Shown here piece by piece: positions 6,647 through 10,807 of a stretch of 10,807 bases of DNA (the first letter of the stretch is position 1; the number at the start of each line of letters is the position of its first letter). Source of the stretch: Halobacteriales archaeon QH_10_70_21 (GTDB taxonomy: Archaea; Halobacteriota; Halobacteria; Halobacteriales; Haloarculaceae). The notes below the pieces were generated by a model, which was given only the letters and a program-made list of their open reading frames with translations, was not told the DNA's origin and did not search any database. Location of the stretch: contig PXQM01000162.1 of assembly GCA_003021325.1 (NCBI GenBank), positions 1 to 10,807 on the forward strand, given 5' to 3'. A program made the translations under genes and the position numbers.

Positions 6647-8500
6647 TTGCCCTCGAACTCGGGGTCGCGGTCCTCCATGAACGCGGCGGCCCCCTCCATC
6701 ATGTCGTCGGTCCCCAACAGCAGGCCGAACGCCTGCGACTCCAGCTCGACGCCGGCGCTGAAGTCCTGGTCGCGGCCGCGGGTGATGACGCGCTTTGCCT
6801 TCCGGAGCGCGATGGGCGGACCGGAGACGATGTCGTCGACGAACTCGTCGACGACGGCCTCGAACTCCGCCGGCGGCACCGCGCGGTTGATGAGGCCCCA
6901 CTCCTCGGCGCGCTCGGCGGAGATGTGGTTGCCCCGGAAGACGAGCTCCTTGGCGCGGGCGTCGCCGAGCATGCGGACGGCGCGCTGGGTGCCGCCGCCG
7001 CCCGGAATGAGCCCGAGGTTGATCTCCGGGAAGCCGAACTCCGAGTCGGTCGTGGCGACACGGAGGTCGCATGCCAGCGCCAGTTCGTGGCCGCCGCCCA
7101 GACAGAAGCCGTCGATTTTCGCGATGGTCGGCCGGGGGAACTCCTCGATGGTCCGGTACACCTCGCCGGGCTCGACCTCGTGGGGGTCGATGCCGCTGAA
7201 CGCCGTGATGTCCGCGCCCGCCGAGAACGCCCGGTCACCGGCGCCCTCGAAGAGCACGCATCGCACCGCGTCCTCGTCGACCGTCTCCAGCAGGTGGACG
7301 ACCTCGTCCATCAGGTCCGGGCTGATGGCGTTCATCCGTTCGGGCCGGTCGAGCTCTATCTCCAGCAGGCCGTCGTCGTGGAGCGTCTCGTTGACGGTCG
7401 TGTAGTCGCGGTCGGCGTCGTCGCCGTACTCGTAGAAGCCGGCGCCGGCGTCCTCGCCCGTCCGGCCCTCGTCGACGAGTTCCCGGAGGTAGTCGGCCGG
7501 CTCGTAGCGGTCCTCGCCGGTCTCCTCGTGGCGGCGCTCGAGCGTCTCGAGCACCGTGTCGAGCCCGAGCTTGTCGGCCCGGCGGCACGGCCCCTCGGGG
7601 ACCCCGGCCCCGAGCCGGAGGCCGGTGTCGATGTCCTCCGGGGTCGCGACGTCGTTCCTCCTCGTAGTCGTAGTAGCCGACGCCGGTTTTCCGGCCGAGC
7701 TCGTCGGCCTCGACCTTCTCCTCGACGACGGGGGGAATCGGCTCGCCGGCCTCCTTCCGGACGTGGTAGCCGATGTCGATGCCGGTCATGTCCGACAGCT
7801 CGAACGGGCCCATCGGGTACCCGCGCTCGTGGACCATCGTCGCGTCGACGGTCCGGATGTCGGCCTCGCCCTCGCTGACCATCCAGGCGGCCTCGTCGCC
7901 GAACGGCCCCAGGACGGTGTTGACGACGAACCCGCGGACGTCCTTGCGGACGTAGATGGGGGTCTTGTCGATGGACTCGACGAACCCGTAGGCGGTTTCG
8001 GCGGTCTCGTCGCTGGTCGCCTCGCCGTAGATGACCTCGACGAGGTCCATCTTCACCGGCGGATTGAAGAAGTGCGTGCCGACGACCCGCTCCGGCCGGT
8101 CGACGACCTCGGCGATGTCCGTGATGGGGAGCGAGGAGGTGTTCGACGCCAGGATGGCCCCCTCCGGCGTCATCCCGTCGAGGTCCGAGAAGATGTCGTG
8201 CTTGAGGTCGAGGTCCTCGGGAGCGGCCTCGATGACGACGTCGGCGTCCGCGACGGCCGCCTCGAGGTCCGTCGTGGTCTCGATGCGGTCCAGCACGTCG
8301 GCGGGCGCCTCCTCGAGGCGGCCCTTCTCGGCGAGCTTCTCGAGGGACCACTCGATGTCCTCGTAGCCGCCCTCGACGAGGTCCGTCTCGATGTCCCGCA
8401 TCGTGACGTGGTAGCCCGCGATGGCGACCACTTCCGTGATACCGTGTCCCATGCTCCCCGCGCCGAGCACCGCGACGCGGTCGATGTCCTCGAGAGTCAT
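6643..8500 (-). pseudogene. 3-hydroxyacyl-CoA dehydrogenase / enoyl-CoA hydratase fusion with one frameshift
   Basis: Bifunctional beta-oxidation enzyme in the archaeal order, dehydrogenase first and hydratase second, reverse of bacterial FadB; the same order occurs in crotonyl-CoA hydratase/3-hydroxybutyryl-CoA dehydrogenase of Metallosphaera. Dehydrogenase: NAD-binding GAGSMG (13-18), NTSSLP (120-125), GTHFFNPP (141-148, catalytic His143), Asn194. Two C-terminal dehydrogenase repeats follow, ending GVGYYDYEE and GAGFYEYG. Hydratase: oxyanion loop AFSAGADI, GGGHELALACD with Glu at 7086-7084, PEINLGLIPGGGGTQR with Glu at 7026-7024. Both catalytic Glu are present. The frame changes at about 7655-7660: frame 1 gives YYDYEEE then nonsense, whereas another frame resumes at once with NDVATPEDIDTGLRLGAGVP. 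One extra base or two missing bases explain it, with nothing obviously lost; the joined product is about 618 aa. The ATG at 8500 has a TATA-like box 29 nt upstream. First gene of the operon. Confidence 0.88.
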
Positions 8501-8526
8501 ACGGATGTCCCTGTCGCCGGAATCAA

Positions 8527-8532
8527 CTTAAG
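8527..8532 (-). promoter_or_regulatory. TATA-like box of the acyl-CoA operon
   Basis: CTTAAG is centred about 29 nt before the minus-strand ATG at 8500, so a leaderless operon mRNA is likely. No ribosome-binding site is seen. It shares the 182-nt divergent intergenic region with the Lrp promoter. Confidence 0.5.
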
Positions 8533-8567
8533 GCTACCCCAGTCGATTATCGATGTTAGGCTATTTA

Positions 8568-8583
8568 CGGTTGGAAACAACCG
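8568..8583. promoter_or_regulatory. Inverted repeat CGGTTG-GAAA-CAACCG in the divergent promoter region (candidate operator)
   Basis: A perfect 6-bp inverted repeat around GAAA lies between the two divergent promoters, about 40 bp upstream of the operon TATA box and about 70 bp upstream of the Lrp TATA box. The same half-sites recur at 9675-9688. A 9-bp palindrome CGATTATCG is also present at 8544-8552. Location suggests a regulator site, perhaps for the adjacent Lrp protein; as RNA it would be a short GNRA-capped hairpin. Function is inferred only. Confidence 0.4.
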
Positions 8584-8651
8584 ATGTAAACTGCAACGGC
8601 CGCCGGCGCTCGGTCTGCAGGGGGTGCCCCCGACGTTTTTCACTTCGGAAG

Positions 8652-8660
8652 ATATTTTTT
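8652..8660 (+). promoter_or_regulatory. TATA box of the Lrp/AsnC gene
   Basis: ATATTTTTT is centred about 28 nt before the ATG at 8683 in an AT-rich patch, as expected for a leaderless haloarchaeal gene. Confidence 0.6.
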
Positions 8661-8682
8661 CACGGACGTAAAAGATGCTCCC

Positions 8683-9108
8683 ATGAGCGCGGAGACGGAG
8701 GACAGAATCCTGTCCGTTCTGGAGGACGACGCGCAGGCCTCCTACGCGGAGATCGCCGAACGGGCCAACGTATCGAAGCCGACCGTCCGCAAGTACATCG
8801 ACAAACTGGAGTCGGAGGGCGTCATCGTCGGCTACTCCGCCGACGTCGACCCGAAGAAGCTCTCCGAGAAGTCCATCGCCCTGGTGGGCATCGATGTCTC
8901 CAGCGAGCGCTACGTCGAGGTGACGGGCGAACTGAAGGACCTCGACGCCATCGAGTCGCTGTACACCTCCTCGGGGGACCACATGCTGATGGCGGAGATC
9001 AGGGCCTCGGACGGCGACGCCGTCGGCGAGGTCATCCGCGAGGAGATACTCGCCATCGAGGGCGTCGAGGCCGCACACCCCTCCTTCCTGCAGGAACGGC
9101 TCAAGTAG
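8683..9108 (+). CDS. Lrp/AsnC family transcription regulator
   Basis: 141 aa, the standard size and two-domain plan. Residues about 5-50 form the winged helix-turn-helix: ILSVLEDDAQASYAEIAERA, then NVSKPTVRKYIDKLESEGVI with the recognition helix at SKPTVRKYIDKL, and the IVGYSADVDPKKL linker. Residues about 65-140 form the RAM effector/oligomer domain, including SSGDHMLMAEIRA (97-109), the segment that in Lrp proteins lies at the ligand pocket. Such proteins form dimers or octamers and answer to amino acids or other small metabolites. It is divergent from the acyl-CoA operon with a shared 182-nt intergenic region, so control of that operon and of itself is the simplest idea. The ligand is unknown. 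The ATG is supported by the TATA spacing. Confidence 0.92.
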   Translation: MSAETEDRILSVLEDDAQASYAEIAERANVSKPTVRKYIDKLESEGVIVGYSADVDPKKLSEKSIALVGIDVSSERYVEVTGELKDLDAIESLYTSSGDHMLMAEIRASDGDAVGEVIREEILAIEGVEAAHPSFLQERLK

Positions 9109-9163
9109 TCCCTCCGGTTCCGTCGTCCGTGCCGTTTTGCCCCTCGGGATTCTACCTGTCCGT

Positions 9164-9643
9164 ATGGCCACGTACACGCGGGAGACGCGCGTCCGGGCAC
9201 CGTTCGACGAGGTCTGGGAGTTCCACTCGACGGTCGACGGCCTCGACGCGCTCACGCCCGACTTCATGAACCTCGAGGTCCGGTCCGTGACCGGGCCCGA
9301 CGGTGACCCAGACCCGGAGATTCTGACGGCCGGCTCCCGAATCGACCTCGCGATGCAGCCCTTCGGCGTCGGCCCGCGCCAGGAGTGGACCTCCGTCATC
9401 ACCGAGCGTACCGAGGACGAGGGCGCCGCGATGTTCCACGACGTCATGGAGGGCGGTCCGTTCCCGACCTGGGAGCACACCCACGAGTTCTTCGCGGACG
9501 GAGACGAGACGGTCGTCTCCGACCGCGTCGAGTACGAACTTCCCGGCGGCGCCCTCCGCCGCGCCGTCTCGCCGCTGGGGTGGGTCGGCTTCGAACCCAT
9601 GTTCCGGGGACGGCACCGCAAGACGAAGGAACTGCTCGAGTGA
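9164..9643 (+). CDS. SRPBCC (START-like) domain protein
   Basis: 159 aa, one SRPBCC/polyketide-cyclase-like domain. It starts with the strand TYTRETRVRAPFDEVWEFHS (first helix DEVWEFHS), then LTPDFMNLEV, the central RQEWTSVITE and FHDVMEGGPFPTWEHTHEF strands, and a long C-terminal helix FEPMFRGRHRKTKELLE. These domains form a deep hydrophobic cavity that binds lipids or other apolar ligands. No catalytic residue is obvious, and the ligand is unknown. The frame is open from 9137, but the ATG at 9164 matches the usual start and a weak TTTT-containing element lies about 28 nt before it (9133-9139). It is 55 nt after the Lrp gene and 74 nt before the transporter. Confidence 0.85.
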   Translation: MATYTRETRVRAPFDEVWEFHSTVDGLDALTPDFMNLEVRSVTGPDGDPDPEILTAGSRIDLAMQPFGVGPRQEWTSVITERTEDEGAAMFHDVMEGGPFPTWEHTHEFFADGDETVVSDRVEYELPGGALRRAVSPLGWVGFEPMFRGRHRKTKELLE

Positions 9644-9674
9644 CGCCCCCGGCCGTGCGGTGACCCTCCCGCGC

Positions 9675-9688
9675 CGGTTGCGCAACCG
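9675..9688. promoter_or_regulatory. 14-bp perfect palindrome CGGTTGCGCAACCG upstream of the transporter gene
   Basis: The palindrome sits 30-43 nt before the GTG at 9718, where a TATA/BRE region would be expected, and no good TATA box is visible there. It shares both half-sites with the repeat at 8568-8583 (spacing 2 instead of 4). A repressor or activator site is plausible. It could instead be a 3' hairpin of the SRPBCC gene, which ends 31 nt upstream. Confidence 0.45.
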
Positions 9689-9717
9689 ACTTGCCGCCCG
9701 GCGTCCCAGGGTCTGAC

Positions 9718-10537
9718 GTGCTCGGCCGACTGGAGGAGCGAACGCCGCCGATGGTCGCCCTCGGCGTCGCCATTGCCGCCGTCTCGACCAGCGCCGTCCT
9801 CGTGCGGTGGAGTTCGGCGCCCGCCGTCGTGCTGGCGTTCTACCGGGTACTCCTGACGACCCTGCTCGTGGCGCCGTTCCTCGCCACCCGCTACCGGGGC
9901 GACTTCGCCGCGTTCCGGCGCCGGGACTGGGCGGTCGGTCACGCTGGTGCAGTCCCAGCCGCTCTTCGTCGCGGTCGGTGCCGCGCTCGTCCTCGGAGAG
10001 CGTATCGGCCGCCGACGCGCCGCCGGTATCGCCGTCGCACTTCTCGGGATGGCCGCGATGTCGGCCGGCGACCTGCTGGCCGGCGCCGCTGTCCGGGGCG
10101 ACCGCCCCCTTTACGGCAACGCCTTGGCCGTGCTCGGCGCGGTGATGGCCGCCATCTACGTCCTCGTCGGTCGGTCGCTCCGGCAGCGCCTCGCGCTCGT
10201 CCCCTACGTCCTCGTCGTCTACGCAGCGTGTACGCTCACGCTGCTCGTCGTCGCGCTCGGCCGGGGCCTGCCGCTGTCGGGGTACGGCACCCGCGAGTGG
10301 GCCATCTTCCTCGCGCTGGCCGTCGGCCCCGGCCTGTTCGGCCACACCGTCGTCAACTGGGCGCTCGAACACGTCGAGTCGTCGGTCGTGAGCGTCTCCC
10401 TCCTGGGCGAACCGGTCGGCGCGACGGTCCTCGCGCTCGTCCTGCTGGCGGAGGTCCCCGGCCCGACGACGCTCGCGGGGGCCCTCTTCGTCCTGGCCGG
10501 CATCTACCTGACCTCCCGAACCGTACAGAGCAGATAG
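9718..10537 (+). pseudogene. EamA/DMT-superfamily transporter with an out-of-frame internal deletion
   Basis: Membrane protein of the drug/metabolite transporter superfamily, normally ten helices of about 290-300 aa, exporting small metabolites. The first part, from GTG 9718, encodes MVALGVAIAAVSTSAVLVRW and VLAFYRVLLTTLLVAPFLAT, i.e. helices 1 and 2, then RRRDWAV. At about 9934-9940 the family sequence jumps to another frame and resumes with VTLVQSQPLFVAVGAALVLG (helix 4 region), then LVQ-, EHV- and LLGEPVGATVLALVLLAEV segments to the stop at 10537. Families of this type have about 25-30 residues between these two blocks, including helix 3, which are missing. The change is not a multiple of three. 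Joined, the remaining frames give about 270 residues. The upstream frame on its own runs to 10671 as nonsense. It could be a real loss or an assembly error. The substrate is unknown. Confidence 0.82.
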
Positions 10538-10624
10538 AACGAACGACGCGAGTCGCGCTCTCGGGCAGCGTGACGCATCTGGGGGCAGACGTTCCGTCAC
10601 GACGGGGTCCACGCCACCCCTCTG

Positions 10625-10631
10625 TTATAAA
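10625..10631 (+). promoter_or_regulatory. Possible TATA box for the secreted-protein gene
   Basis: TTATAAA is the best TATA-like element between the transporter and the next gene. It lies about 59 nt before the GTG at 10687, implying a leader of about 30 nt. A weaker CTTATGTA at 10663-10670 is too close to the start for a leaderless promoter. Positions 10538-10624 hold only short inverted repeats (CGCGA-G-TCGCG at 10547-10557). Confidence 0.35.
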
Positions 10632-10686
10632 GCGGGTCAAATGTACGGCAGAATACCTTTCCCTTATGTAGTCCAAGCATACGTTC

Positions 10687-10807
10687 GTGAGAGCCTACAA
10701 GGGGGGTGTGCTCATCATTGCAGCCTTACTTGTCGCGAGCGTGGTCTCGCCGATTGCGGCCGCTGCGACCGACGCCGAGCTTTCGGACTCCGACGACACC
10801 GTCGTCG
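10687..10807 (+). CDS. Start of a secreted protein with signal peptide (3' truncated)
   Basis: From the GTG at 10687 the frame reads MRAYKGGVLIIAALLVASVV then SPIAAAATDAELSDSDDTVV before the window ends at 40 residues. A short basic N-terminus (R2, K5), a hydrophobic core of about 14 residues and a small-residue AAAA site before an acidic mature region form a clear Sec-type signal peptide. The acidic start of the mature chain is usual for a haloarchaeal extracellular or surface protein. The function cannot be told from this piece. No in-frame alternative start lies close upstream: the ATG at 10641 is in another frame and the ATG at 10667 is followed directly by TAG. Confidence 0.75.
   Translation, partial: MRAYKGGVLIIAALLVASVVSPIAAAATDAELSDSDDTVV

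Noticed and set aside
7235..7554. Separate enoyl-CoA hydratase gene starting at GTG 7554
   Set aside because: The sequence just upstream in the same frame (DVATPEDIDTGLRLGAGVP) is conserved dehydrogenase repeat, so the GTG is internal to a fusion.
9137..9163. Longer start for the SRPBCC protein
   Set aside because: The extra residues are not typical of the domain, and this start would place the TATA-like TTTT inside the coding sequence.
10570..10600. GTGACG...CGTCAC inverted repeat with a 19-nt loop after the transporter
   Set aside because: Short arms and a long loop in GC-rich DNA are expected by chance; no U-run follows.

Overview
The window looks like chromosomal DNA of a halophilic archaeon (class Halobacteria). 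It is very GC-rich, its proteins are strongly acidic, and several genes start about 27-29 nt downstream of a TATA-like element with no room for a leader. One surface protein carries a haloarchaeal-type C-terminal anchor. I cannot assign a genus. No RNA gene, IS element, CRISPR array or origin was recognised.

Layout. (1) 1-323: the 3' end of an acidic coiled-coil protein. (2) 409-3720, + strand: a menaquinone cluster, menA-menC-menE, with an ATGA overlap between menA and menC. (3) 3768-4897, + strand: an NRDE/TANGO2-family protein and a small winged-helix regulator, each with its own apparent leaderless promoter. (4) 4994-5523, - strand: a Ser/Thr/Asp-rich surface protein with an Ig-like module and a PGF-CTERM-like anchor, damaged at both ends and followed by an AT-rich island at 5611-5738. 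(5) 8500-5739, - strand: a tightly overlapped acyl-CoA operon of a 3-hydroxyacyl-CoA dehydrogenase/enoyl-CoA hydratase fusion, a PaaI-type thioesterase and a MaoC-type hydratase. (6) 8683-9643, + strand: a divergent Lrp/AsnC regulator and an SRPBCC protein. (7) 9718-10537, + strand: an EamA-type transporter. (8) From 10687: the start of a secreted protein that runs off the window.

How the genes work together. MenC and MenE make and activate o-succinylbenzoate, and MenA prenylates dihydroxynaphthoate, so three of the menaquinone steps sit together. The minus-strand operon holds both an (S)-type hydratase/dehydrogenase and an (R)-type hydratase, so it could link beta-oxidation with (R)-3-hydroxyacyl-CoA pools. 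The adjacent Lrp-type gene is a natural candidate regulator.

The most striking feature is that four coding regions (menC, the dehydrogenase/hydratase fusion, the surface protein and the transporter) are interrupted by out-of-frame changes although coding is well preserved on both sides. In menC and the transporter a block of about 25-30 codons also appears to be missing, removing the second catalytic lysine of MenC and a membrane segment of the transporter. These are either recent gene losses or sequencing/assembly errors; the sequence alone cannot decide. A second signal is a CGGTTG...CAACCG inverted repeat that occurs in two nearby intergenic regions, next to the Lrp gene and upstream of the transporter.
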